Source: Fuerstiella sp. (lineage in GTDB: Bacteria > Planctomycetota > Planctomycetia > Planctomycetales > Planctomycetaceae). Taken from it: 64,000 nt of DNA. Position 1 is the stretch's first letter, and each line of letters begins with the position of its first letter. The stretch is from contig JAPYTO010000001.1 in NCBI GenBank assembly GCA_029941865.1, positions 1 through 64,000 on the forward strand. The letters are read 5' to 3'. Under the pieces are notes generated by a model, which saw only the letters and a program-made list of their open reading frames with translations, ran no database searches and had not been told where the DNA came from. Below, in pieces: positions 30,380 through 39,594 of this stretch. Made by a program: the position numbers and the translations under genes.

Positions 30380-31436
30380 ACAACGCAGTTTCCCGATTCG
30401 CGCCGCCATGATTGCATTGGTTGCGGTGTGTGTGGCTTTCGTGGCGTTCCGTTCGCCTGGTTCCAACCGGCTCGAACAGGCCCGGCAGGACGTTGCACGC
30501 GGTACCAGGCACAGTGCAGTTAAGAATTACCTTGGCTACCTGAAAGGTTCCCCTGAAGATCATGGCGTACGCCTCGAACTCGCCGAGTTACTGAAGCCGC
30601 TCGACTCGGAATTTGCACTTGAGCAGTTGCAGCACATTCCTCCTTCAGCCACAGAATATTCCGAAGCCATCTGGCATATCGCACATATTGCGATCATTGG
30701 TAAACAAGACGTCCTGGCCGAAGATGCGCTCCGAAAACTGGATGAGGTCCGCCCGGAAAACGCCGGGGTCGCTTTAAGCCTCGCCGAGCTTTACTACCGC
30801 ACAGAGCGATACTCTCAATCGCTGCCGTGGGTGCAGCAGGCGGCCCGGCTTCAGCCTGACCGAGCACTCACCTGGCTTCTATTGGCCGAAGTTCTGGACC
30901 ACCTCAAACGGCCCGGGGAAATGCTGCAGCCGTTGAGAAAGGCGATTGAACTGAATCCCGATCTTTATCCGGCCCATGCGAATATGGCCTATGCGTTACA
31001 GTTTTCCGGAAACCCCAAAGAGGCCGAAACAGAGGCTCGGTGGTGTTTGGCTCGGCAGCCCGATGATATTCGAGTTCGTCGCTGGTTATCGATGATTCTT
31101 CGAGATCACGGTAAATACGATGAAGCAATGGATCAGATCAGGCTGGCGCTCGCAGGTTCTCCGACGGATGTCGACTGCCGGATGGTTGAAGCCGACCTGC
31201 TCCTGTTTCGGCGAGAAGCTGAAGAAGCCTACAACGCGTTGATGCCATTGTATCGTGTCCATTCGAATCGACGGGATTATCTCAGCAGTCTGGCCCGTGC
31301 GGCAGCAATGTCTGGTCGTCGCGAAGAATCACGCCGTTACCAGCAGGAAATCGTGAATATCATTGAAGGGCAAGCGGCCCGGATGAATCCGACGCCCCCC
31401 GTCCCGGAAGCCCCGCCCATGGGAGTGCATCCCTGA
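30360..31436 (+). CDS. TPR-repeat protein, N-terminally membrane anchored
   Basis: TPR motifs 'PLRKAIELNPDLYPAHANMAYALQFSGNPKEAE'; 20-bp overlap with upstream CDS. Confidence 0.85.
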   Translation: MMTPSHKQRSFPIRAAMIALVAVCVAFVAFRSPGSNRLEQARQDVARGTRHSAVKNYLGYLKGSPEDHGVRLELAELLKPLDSEFALEQLQHIPPSATEYSEAIWHIAHIAIIGKQDVLAEDALRKLDEVRPENAGVALSLAELYYRTERYSQSLPWVQQAARLQPDRALTWLLLAEVLDHLKRPGEMLQPLRKAIELNPDLYPAHANMAYALQFSGNPKEAETEARWCLARQPDDIRVRRWLSMILRDHGKYDEAMDQIRLALAGSPTDVDCRMVEADLLLFRREAEEAYNALMPLYRVHSNRRDYLSSLARAAAMSGRREESRRYQQEIVNIIEGQAARMNPTPPVPEAPPMGVHP

Positions 31437-33857
31437 TTATTCCGATGTCACCGGAGCGAGCAACTCGAACTCCTCTGCTCCCTCAACAATCTTAATGGCG
31501 CAGTCAACCGGCAGGTCCTCGAATACCTGCCGTTTGCCCGTGGGCCAGCGGATTGTCAGCTTGTCGATGCGATCTGCCGTCCCCACGGCAATATTCAGGC
31601 GGGCCGGGCCCTGGCCCATGAATCCATTCGGCGCAAAAAGATCGCGGACGATCGTTTTGCCGTTGGCTTCGGCAATCGCTCGCGCACCGATCGCCCTGTG
31701 GTTGCTTGCGACACCCCTTAATCGAAGTTCGACGCGGTGATTTCCTTCAGGAAACTGATTCAGGAATAGTCGTAACGGCCCACCACCGACGGACCCGACC
31801 AGCAAATCGGGCGCGAGGTCGCCATCGAAGTCCCCGACCATCACGGATCGCGAATCAGAATCAATACTAGCCTGCGATGCAAACGACGCATCCAGAAACC
31901 GTGTGCCGTCAACATTCAGAAACAGACGATTCGTCTCAAAGGCACTCAGGTTGTCTCTCTGCTGTGGCATGGCGAACGGATGCGTCCAAAACTCACCGGC
32001 AGCCGAGTCGATTTTTCCGAGCGGCTCTATCTTGCACGTACGGTCCAAAGGCTGTGACACGACAGCCCTCCACAAGCACGTTCATCCATCCGGTTTGTGA
32101 CGATTAAAGCTCAGGAAACCCGTTGTTGCATACAAGTCCAGCAATCCATCGCCGTCAAAATCCGCGACGGCGGGAGCGTACGCCCAGCCAACGGCGTTGA
32201 CACCAAGCTGTTCACTGAGTTCCTGAAACTGCCGCACATCGCCCTGAGTCGAATACATACGATTGCCTGCGCAGGATCCTACCAACTGCTCGTAGATCCC
32301 CGCAGGATAATCCGGGGCGGAAACCTGCGAAATAATTCTCCGCCCCATTTTTGAATACATGTTTGCGACATATATTTCCGGTACGCCATCTCCGTTTATG
32401 TCTCCGGAAGCGACTCCCATGCTCGTGGCAAAATCACCCACTCCGGAATCGTCGGCAACGTCTTCAAAAGAACCATCACCCTGATTGATCAACAGTGAAT
32501 TCCGGGCAAAGTCATTTGCAACATACAGGTCGGGATAATGATCATCGTTAGCATGCAACCATGTGGCCGCAAAACTGTGCCGTTTGCCGCTGGTGGCCTT
32601 CGCGAAACGCGCCATTTCGATGAATGTCCCGTCACCTCGGTTGCGCCACAGTTGATTGACGGCTCCGGTATCGTCATCGCCGACCCACGCTGGTGGCTTT
32701 CCGTCCCGGATCGCGTCACCGTTTTTGTCTCGCTGGTAGAGCACGTATAAGTCCAGCAAACCATCTCCGTCGTAGTCCGCAACGACGCACCCCATCGGGT
32801 TAAACGCAAATCTGAGGCCGCCATTGTTTGCGACCGGCTCAAAACTTTTACCCTCGACGTTTCGAAATAAAGATTCTCCCAATATCAAATCGACGTCTCC
32901 ATCATTATCAAAGTCAATCCAGCAGGCCAAATAGGCACGCCTGTCCGTCTGGAACGCGTTCGATAGTCCCAGCGTCTCTGCAACGTCCTCGTATTGCCCC
33001 ACTTGTGAGTTCCACTGCAGCACGAATCGCTGCTGATCCGCGGTCGCGAGGGCAATATCCAAAAAACCATCGGAATTGAAGTCCTCGACCGCGGTCTGAA
33101 AACGATACTGTCGCACCATTTCAGACCTGCAAGTCCAGTTGTCCGTGATCGGCAGTCGGTCCAATCCAACGCGGGACGTGGCCTCATGCATCAATGCCTG
33201 TCGGCCGCTCCGGACTGTTTCCGAATCGATACGCCAGGACTCGATGATCCGCCCGGCGACAATGTCGTCGTCATCGGAAAATCGGCAGCGCATACTGCCA
33301 TTTGACATGTATGTAATTGGCTCGCCTGCCGAGTTGGTGCCACTGAAGGTGAGCAACACGTTTAACTGCCACGTGTCCACCGAATCTTCATCCACGACAT
33401 GAGCGATCTGCAATACGCGAAACCGCCCATTTCCATTTTCTGGCACTGCGTGGATGCCCTCGATCAGGAATCGGGAAAAACCATCGGCATCAACGTTTGT
33501 CGAGCCGGTCGTGCCCACAGCGTAGGTGGTCTCGGTAATTGACGATTTTTCGACGGTGGTTGCAGAGGTCCGTTGCGGCACGACGCCGGAAAATCCAGCA
33601 TGGAAAAAACCGGCCAACTGATCTGTGGAGCGTTTCTGAAGTTCGGCCACCAGTTTGCGTCCGACGTGCGTTTCGATTTCAAACGTTACGTGCTCGGCGT
33701 CCCAGATTTCCTTCTGTTTCGCTTCCCCCAAACCGGTGAATCCAGTGGGGATATCAACCTTCAGTGGCGAAAGCCGCCGCCACTGCCTCGACTGCCACCA
33801 ACCTGCGCCAGCGCAAAGAATCAGTAGCGTCAGAATTAGAACTCGATGTTGTTTCAT
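31437..33857 (-). CDS. CRTAC1 family (FG-GAP + ASPIC/UnbV) protein with one in-frame TGA (32082-32084): candidate selenoprotein, otherwise a nonsense-interrupted gene
   Basis: ORFs 32082-33857 and 31437-32075 share one frame (2421 nt = 807 codons) and together form one ASPIC protein: ...DFDGDGLLDLYATTGFLSFNRHKPDG-[TGA]-TCLWRAVVSQPL...VGDFDGDLAPDLLVG...LTIRWPTGKRQVFEDL. Confidence 0.8.
32047..32084 (-). promoter_or_regulatory. Candidate bacterial SECIS element directly 3' of the in-frame TGA
   Basis: Minus strand: TGA-acgtgcttgtg-GAGGGCTGT-CGTGTC-ACAGCCTTT; 9-bp stem (two G-U pairs), 6-nt apical loop starting 20 nt after the TGA with G in loop position 2. Confidence 0.55.
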
Positions 33858-34000
33858 ACGAAAAACGACGCCGGAAAATGGGATGCCTGAGGAGGATCTG
33901 AATCCTGTGTTATTTTCCCTCAGTCACAGGGCTGTGATTCTCGATTTCAGTGTATTTAGACGCGACGGCACGGTCAATGGCGACGGGAGCCTGAACTTGA

Positions 34001-34240
34001 TTGGTCGACAGGCTTAAGACAGGTTCAACTTTGGTGGCACAGGCGGGAGCCCACCCGCTGACTGGCGAGTTGTCTCCGAGCAATTCATTTCATTCTCCAT
34101 CGCATTGCTTCGTCCAGCTCGGGCTCGGCGAACGCGAACAGGTGGATGAATTGACGATCCGCTGGCCGAGCGGACTGATTGAAACGCTGCAGGGAATTTG
34201 GGCTGACCGCCATCTTCTCATCGAGAAAAACCGTAACGAA
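34001..34240 (+). pseudogene. Remnant of an ASPIC/UnbV C-terminal domain
   Basis: 'HCFVQLGLGEREQVDELTIRWPSGLIETLQGIWADRHLLIEKN' with no intact upstream FG-GAP region and stop codons immediately 5'. Confidence 0.7.
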
Positions 34241-34264
34241 GTGAAATCTGTTGTTCGAGGAGAA

Positions 34265-35110
34265 TCAGAAATTCTGTCGTCGGCCAGTGGCGCGCTTGCG
34301 ATCATCATTCAGGTCAGAGGGTGGTTCGTCAAACACCAGAAAGTCGTCTGATCGCCGGTAGGCGAACGTCAGAGTCAGCGCGTCCTGGCCGATGTGCCGT
34401 AACGAAGTGTACTGACCGAAGGCGTCGACGACGACATTGACCCTTGTCGGCAAGGCAGGCAGTTGTCGCTTCAAAAACTCAACGATGAGTTTTTCATCAT
34501 CGATCTTCTCAATAATCTGTTGTACTGAGATGACGGCCTTCGGGTGTCGGGCACGCAGATCCTTGCGAAAGAGGTCTCGCACTTTTGAATAATAGGGATC
34601 ATGGAACCGAACGTACTCGTTTACACAAAACGTTCCGTCGACAATCTGAGTGATTCGCAGATCATGCCCCGCCCCATCTCTGCGCCAAAGTCGAATAGCG
34701 TCGGCGACGGTGGATCGCTCGCACTGCCCGAAGTAGCCCCCCAGACACACAACGTGAGCGACGTGTAAAAATTCGATGTCGAAGTGACCGACGTCTGATG
34801 CCAGAAACGCGGTTGGGTTCCAGTCGTCGTACAGATACATCCAGCCGGGGTTTTTTGAGTTGTATCGATCGTGGAGATAAACGACCGGCAGCCCGGAACG
34901 TTTCATCGTGGCGACAACCTGAACAACACCATTTCGTGTCGTCCCCAGCGGGTCAAAATAACGAGAGCCGTGAGTGACCATCGCCACCGTTGATTCCACG
35001 ATGTGCAGCTCCGACGGTTCGGTGAACTTTGGTTGCCAATTGTACGGTTCAAACGTTTCCGCAATCGGCAAACGCAGCGACAGGACGGCAATGGACAGCA
35101 GTTTCAACAT
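34265..35110 (-). CDS. Hypothetical secreted protein, possibly isochorismatase/cysteine-hydrolase-like fold
   Basis: Signal-like N-terminus; 'VVCLGGYFGQCERSTVADAIRLW' loosely resembles isochorismatase-family core. Confidence 0.55.
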   Translation of the reverse strand: MLKLLSIAVLSLRLPIAETFEPYNWQPKFTEPSELHIVESTVAMVTHGSRYFDPLGTTRNGVVQVVATMKRSGLPVVYLHDRYNSKNPGWMYLYDDWNPTAFLASDVGHFDIEFLHVAHVVCLGGYFGQCERSTVADAIRLWRRDGAGHDLRITQIVDGTFCVNEYVRFHDPYYSKVRDLFRKDLRARHPKAVISVQQIIEKIDDEKLIVEFLKRQLPALPTRVNVVVDAFGQYTSLRHIGQDALTLTFAYRRSDDFLVFDEPPSDLNDDRKRATGRRQNF

Positions 35111-35329
35111 CGAACCACACTCGGACAGGTCGAATTCGTATCAGAGCGAGCGATTACCCGCAGAGGCAACACCATGCACGATGGTGACCAGGGAAACGTA
35201 CACTGTCTGCCTCATGGTGTAGCCGGCACAAAAGTCGTTGGCAGAGGGAGTGACCGGTATCGAGGAACCGTGTTGCATCAGGTACGCGTGAAACCCAATC
35301 GTACACTCAACCGATGTCTGCGGGAAAGC

Positions 35330-36310
35330 TTATCTTTTTCTGCGACACGAGCTGTCCATATTCATGCCCCCCAGAGGTTCGCGGTTGCGAGCACGACGCT
35401 GTCGAACCTTCGCGCTAATCGTCGCCAGGATTCGTTGAGCTCGCTGCGTACCATTCTGCTGCGCACCCTGTAGTGCGGCGTTCATGGACTTCTGCAGATT
35501 CACCATATCGCGCCGATACGTTTCGAATTCACGATGGTACCGGTCCATGTCGTTGTTGGGGACTCGCGGTTCTATGACCTCTTTAAAGACCTGCTCGATC
35601 CAGTTGCGATGGCCGGCCGCACTGGTGGTCCCGATGTCGTACGATTTCAATTCCCGGTGGCATTTGGCCGCCAGATCCCGCATCCACCGTCGCGCGTCGC
35701 GCCAGGCGTCACGGTCCTCTCGGTCTGCTGCCACCCGCTCATCCGGACCAAGGTCGCGATCCAGCTTGCCAAGGCTGGCCAGCATTGCCGAGAGCTTCTG
35801 TCGAGCACCGGCAAGTTGCCGCTCAATCTGAACGCTGGCACGCCAGGCACTTTCAATCCGTTCAAACATTCGCCCGGGCTTTGGGGCTGACGCTCCCGAT
35901 GCCAAAGCCGGTTCCATCACAGCGTCGCCGACGGACTCGCCCGGCGCGGCGACAACCGACATACCGTCGGACAGGAGAATCGAGATCTCCCGGCAACCGT
36001 CAAGTGTCGGCAGCGGGACTGGACAATTCAGATACGCGCCGTAAACCGAAACCTGTTGCCATTCCGTGCCGAACAACGATACCGCCTGGAACTGGTTTGG
36101 GGCGATTGCGGCGGCAGCAAGAATATCAGCCAACGTAAATGGCAGGCCAGCCGGGTAAGCTGCAAGGACCTCGGCCGGTATGCTGACCATAAATCCACTC
36201 GGAAGACTTTCCGGCCGATCCCATGCCCATAGCGCCATGCCGGGAAGTCGCGGCATGGTGAACGGCTCCCACTGCACGGAGGGCGGTCTTTGTGAAAACG
36301 CTGTTTGCAC
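35330..36310 (-). CDS. Hypothetical protein (326 aa, coiled-coil-like C-terminal half)
   Basis: Long ORF with charged, helical C-terminal half; no family recognised. Confidence 0.6.
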   Translation of the reverse strand: MQTAFSQRPPSVQWEPFTMPRLPGMALWAWDRPESLPSGFMVSIPAEVLAAYPAGLPFTLADILAAAAIAPNQFQAVSLFGTEWQQVSVYGAYLNCPVPLPTLDGCREISILLSDGMSVVAAPGESVGDAVMEPALASGASAPKPGRMFERIESAWRASVQIERQLAGARQKLSAMLASLGKLDRDLGPDERVAADREDRDAWRDARRWMRDLAAKCHRELKSYDIGTTSAAGHRNWIEQVFKEVIEPRVPNNDMDRYHREFETYRRDMVNLQKSMNAALQGAQQNGTQRAQRILATISAKVRQRRARNREPLGGMNMDSSCRRKR

Positions 36311-36504
36311 GTGGATTCTCCCGACAGTTCACACTCTTTCAACCAGTACCAAACGCGTGGATTGTCGCTGCCGCGACATTCTATACTATGAGCGGAGCGG
36401 ACGTCCTTTCTGTCTAAGGATTCCGCTGCATCTGCTGGCTTTCCTCGAAAACCTGTGAAGCACGTTCGTTGCTTTATTAATGCCTGAATTTTGCGGAATT
36501 ACAC

Positions 36505-37944
36505 ATGACACCACTTCGACTCGTATGCCTTCTGACGGCAATATCACTGTCATCATCCGTTTCCGCAGAAAAGCCACACAACGTGCTGTTTATCGCGATT
36601 GACGATCTGAATGACTGGGTCGGGTGCCTGGGCGGCCACCCGCAGGTCAGGACACCGCACATCGATTCACTGGCGGCACACGGAGTCAACTTCACCAACG
36701 CGCATTGCCAGGCTCCCATCTGCAATTGTTCGCGAGTCAGCATGCTGCTGGGCAAATTGCCGTCGACGACGGGAATGTATTTTCTGGGGCCAAACTTTCG
36801 GCAGGTTGACGGCACAAAAAATGAAGAAACTTTGTTTCAGTATTTCCGTCGCCACGGTTACTACGCGTCAACTCGCGGAAAGATCTTTCACGGCAAAGTC
36901 GATCAGGAATCGTTTGACCACGTCAAACCAACGAAAGGCTGGCGGCGCAACAAGGAAAAGATCAGCTACAAACTGCCGAAGTCAAATCCTCTGTGGGACT
37001 GGGGACAGGTGGATGTTCCCGATGAAGAACAGCGAGACTATCTCACTGCGGAATGGGCCGCCCGCGAGCTGCCAAAGCTGGCCAAACAGGAGAAACCCTT
37101 CTTTCTGGCGGTCGGCTTTCATCTGCCTCACGTGCCGATCTATGCGTCTAAAAAGTGGTTCGACATGTACCCGCTGGACAACGTGCAGTTGCCGCCGGCA
37201 CTTGCCACTGACCGCGATGATCTCAGCGAATACTCACAGCTGCTGACCCTCAACCCAACCGGCCCGCGGCATTCGTGGATGGTCGAGAACAAGGAATGGA
37301 AGCACGCCGTTCAATCCTATCTGGCCACGAACAGCTTTGTCGACAGCCTTGTGGGCATGGTTTTGGACGGGCTGCAGGACAGCGGAGAGGCAGACAACAC
37401 GATCGTCGTTCTCTGGAGCGACCACGGCTTCCATCTTGGCGAAAAACTACGCTGGGCCAAGCGAACTCTGTGGGAGGAAACCACGCGAGTCCCCCTGATC
37501 TTTGCCGGACCGGGCATCACCAGCGGTATCTGTTCGCGACCGGTTGGACTGCTGGACGTTTTCCCCACACTGGCAGAGCTGTGTGAACTGCCGGCAAAGG
37601 AAGATCTGGAAGGACGGTCACTCACCGCGCTGCTGATCGATCCGGCAAAGAAGTGGAACCGCCCTGCCCTGACCACCTTCGGTCCCAACAATCACACGCT
37701 CCGCACGGACAACTGGCGTTACATTCGCTACAGCGACGGCAGTGAAGAATTGTACGATCACCGCACAGACCCCAACGAATGGCGGAATCTGGCTGACGAT
37801 CCGCAGCACGAGAATCTGATCGCCGGACTTCGACGCTGGCTGCCCAACACGAATGTAGATCCACTTCCAGGTAGCCGAGGCTCGGACTCACCGCTCTACG
37901 GCGAAGGCGGCGACGTCCCAATGCACAAACTGATGAAACGTTGA
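36505..37944 (+). CDS. Sulfatase (iduronate-2-sulfatase-like), active-site motif CNCSR
   Basis: '[66 protein letters not shown]', '[34 protein letters not shown]'. Confidence 0.93.
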   Translation: MTPLRLVCLLTAISLSSSVSAEKPHNVLFIAIDDLNDWVGCLGGHPQVRTPHIDSLAAHGVNFTNAHCQAPICNCSRVSMLLGKLPSTTGMYFLGPNFRQVDGTKNEETLFQYFRRHGYYASTRGKIFHGKVDQESFDHVKPTKGWRRNKEKISYKLPKSNPLWDWGQVDVPDEEQRDYLTAEWAARELPKLAKQEKPFFLAVGFHLPHVPIYASKKWFDMYPLDNVQLPPALATDRDDLSEYSQLLTLNPTGPRHSWMVENKEWKHAVQSYLATNSFVDSLVGMVLDGLQDSGEADNTIVVLWSDHGFHLGEKLRWAKRTLWEETTRVPLIFAGPGITSGICSRPVGLLDVFPTLAELCELPAKEDLEGRSLTALLIDPAKKWNRPALTTFGPNNHTLRTDNWRYIRYSDGSEELYDHRTDPNEWRNLADDPQHENLIAGLRRWLPNTNVDPLPGSRGSDSPLYGEGGDVPMHKLMKR

Positions 37945-37997
37945 GGCCCCAACACTTCTGCCAAGCCATTCGAATCCCTTTCCAGTCAGAATCCGCC

Positions 37998-39503
37998 ATG
38001 TTCCGTTCTTCACTATTGTGTCTGCTGTTGTTCACATTCCCGGCCATCGCCGCCGCTGGTCCACGGGCCGCAGACCGCCCCAACATCATTTTCCTGATGG
38101 CAGACGATCAGGCCACCTATTCAATGGGCTGCTACGACACTCCGGGGGCGAAGACGCCAAACCTGGACAAGCTGGCCACTGACGGAATGATCTTCGACGC
38201 TCACTACGACACGACCGCCATTTGCATGGCCAGTCGAGCCAATGTGATGACGGGAATGTTTGAATACAAGTCGGGTTGCAATTTTGATCACGGTGCCCTG
38301 CTAACCGATCATTGGGTGCAAACATATCCCATGCTCTTGCGCGAAGCCGGGTATCGAACGGGGTTCGCCGGCAAGTTTGGATTCGAAGTGACGGACACGC
38401 CAGGAAAGAAAGGCGTACTGCCGGAAGGTGACTTTGACCTATGGGGAGGCGGACCTGGCCAGACGTCGTACGACACCAAAAAGAACAAGTCGATGTCGAA
38501 ATACGCTGACGAGTACCCTCATTCGACATTGTCGTACGGAGCGTTTGGACGGGATTTCGTGACCGAATCGGCCGCCGGGGACAAGCCGTTCTGTCTGTCG
38601 ATCAGCTTCAAAGCACCTCATCAGCCAGTACAGCCGGACCCGAAGTTCGATGACGTTTACCGGGACATGACATTCTCAAAGCCCGGCAACTACGGTCGTG
38701 AATTCGGAGAACACTTCAGCGAACAGAGCCGCCAGGGACGTCAGTACGAACGTTTTCACAGTTGGAAATACAGCACCGAATACAACGAGGTCATGGCGAA
38801 GTACTTCCAGCAGATTTACGCAATCGACGTTGCGGTCGGCATGATTCGCGACGCACTTGATGCGGCAGACGTCACGGAAAACACGGTGATCATTTACACG
38901 TCTGACAACGGCTTCATGAATGGCTCGCACGGCTACGGAAGTAAAGTACTACCGTACGAGGAGTCAACACGAGTTCCACTAATCGTGTTGGACCCACGGC
39001 ACCCGAACAGTGGAAAGCAGCTGCGCTGTGGTGCTCTGACCGGTAATGTGGACTTCGCACCAACGATTCTGAAATTGGCGGGCCTGCCCGTGCCCGGCAG
39101 CATGGACGGCGGAGACCTGATGGCACTCTACGACGCCCCCAATGCCACTATTCATGAATCTCTGCCACTGATCAACGTCTGGGGGCCAAAGGAAGTCCAC
39201 AGCTTTGGCGTCGTCACCAAAGACTGGAAATATGTCTATTGGCCGTACGCCGAAGGCGATTTCGAAGCGACCGAAGAACTTTTTGAGCTGGTCAACGATC
39301 GACTGGAATTGGCCAACGCGGTCGGTGACCCTCAACACAAAAGCACGCTGGCCAAAATGCGGTCGACCTACGACCAGGCTGTCGTTCACTGGGCTGACAC
39401 CGCAGTCGACTATCACAACTACAAACCATACGGCACGATCTTTGATCGAAGTGTCGAGTGGTCGGCCAAGGCCGGGCTGATGCGGAGCAAAAAAAAGAAG
39501 TGA
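37998..39503 (+). CDS. Sulfatase, active-site motif CMASR
   Basis: '[60 protein letters not shown]'; '[17 protein letters not shown]'. Confidence 0.93.
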   Translation: MFRSSLLCLLLFTFPAIAAAGPRAADRPNIIFLMADDQATYSMGCYDTPGAKTPNLDKLATDGMIFDAHYDTTAICMASRANVMTGMFEYKSGCNFDHGALLTDHWVQTYPMLLREAGYRTGFAGKFGFEVTDTPGKKGVLPEGDFDLWGGGPGQTSYDTKKNKSMSKYADEYPHSTLSYGAFGRDFVTESAAGDKPFCLSISFKAPHQPVQPDPKFDDVYRDMTFSKPGNYGREFGEHFSEQSRQGRQYERFHSWKYSTEYNEVMAKYFQQIYAIDVAVGMIRDALDAADVTENTVIIYTSDNGFMNGSHGYGSKVLPYEESTRVPLIVLDPRHPNSGKQLRCGALTGNVDFAPTILKLAGLPVPGSMDGGDLMALYDAPNATIHESLPLINVWGPKEVHSFGVVTKDWKYVYWPYAEGDFEATEELFELVNDRLELANAVGDPQHKSTLAKMRSTYDQAVVHWADTAVDYHNYKPYGTIFDRSVEWSAKAGLMRSKKKK

Positions 39504-39594
39504 TGTCGCTGGACGCGTTTTCAACGTCCGAGCGATTCACGTTTCGGTGTTTGCGTTCGTAGTTGCAGAACGAAAGTGGCGAGGCCCGAGCTGC

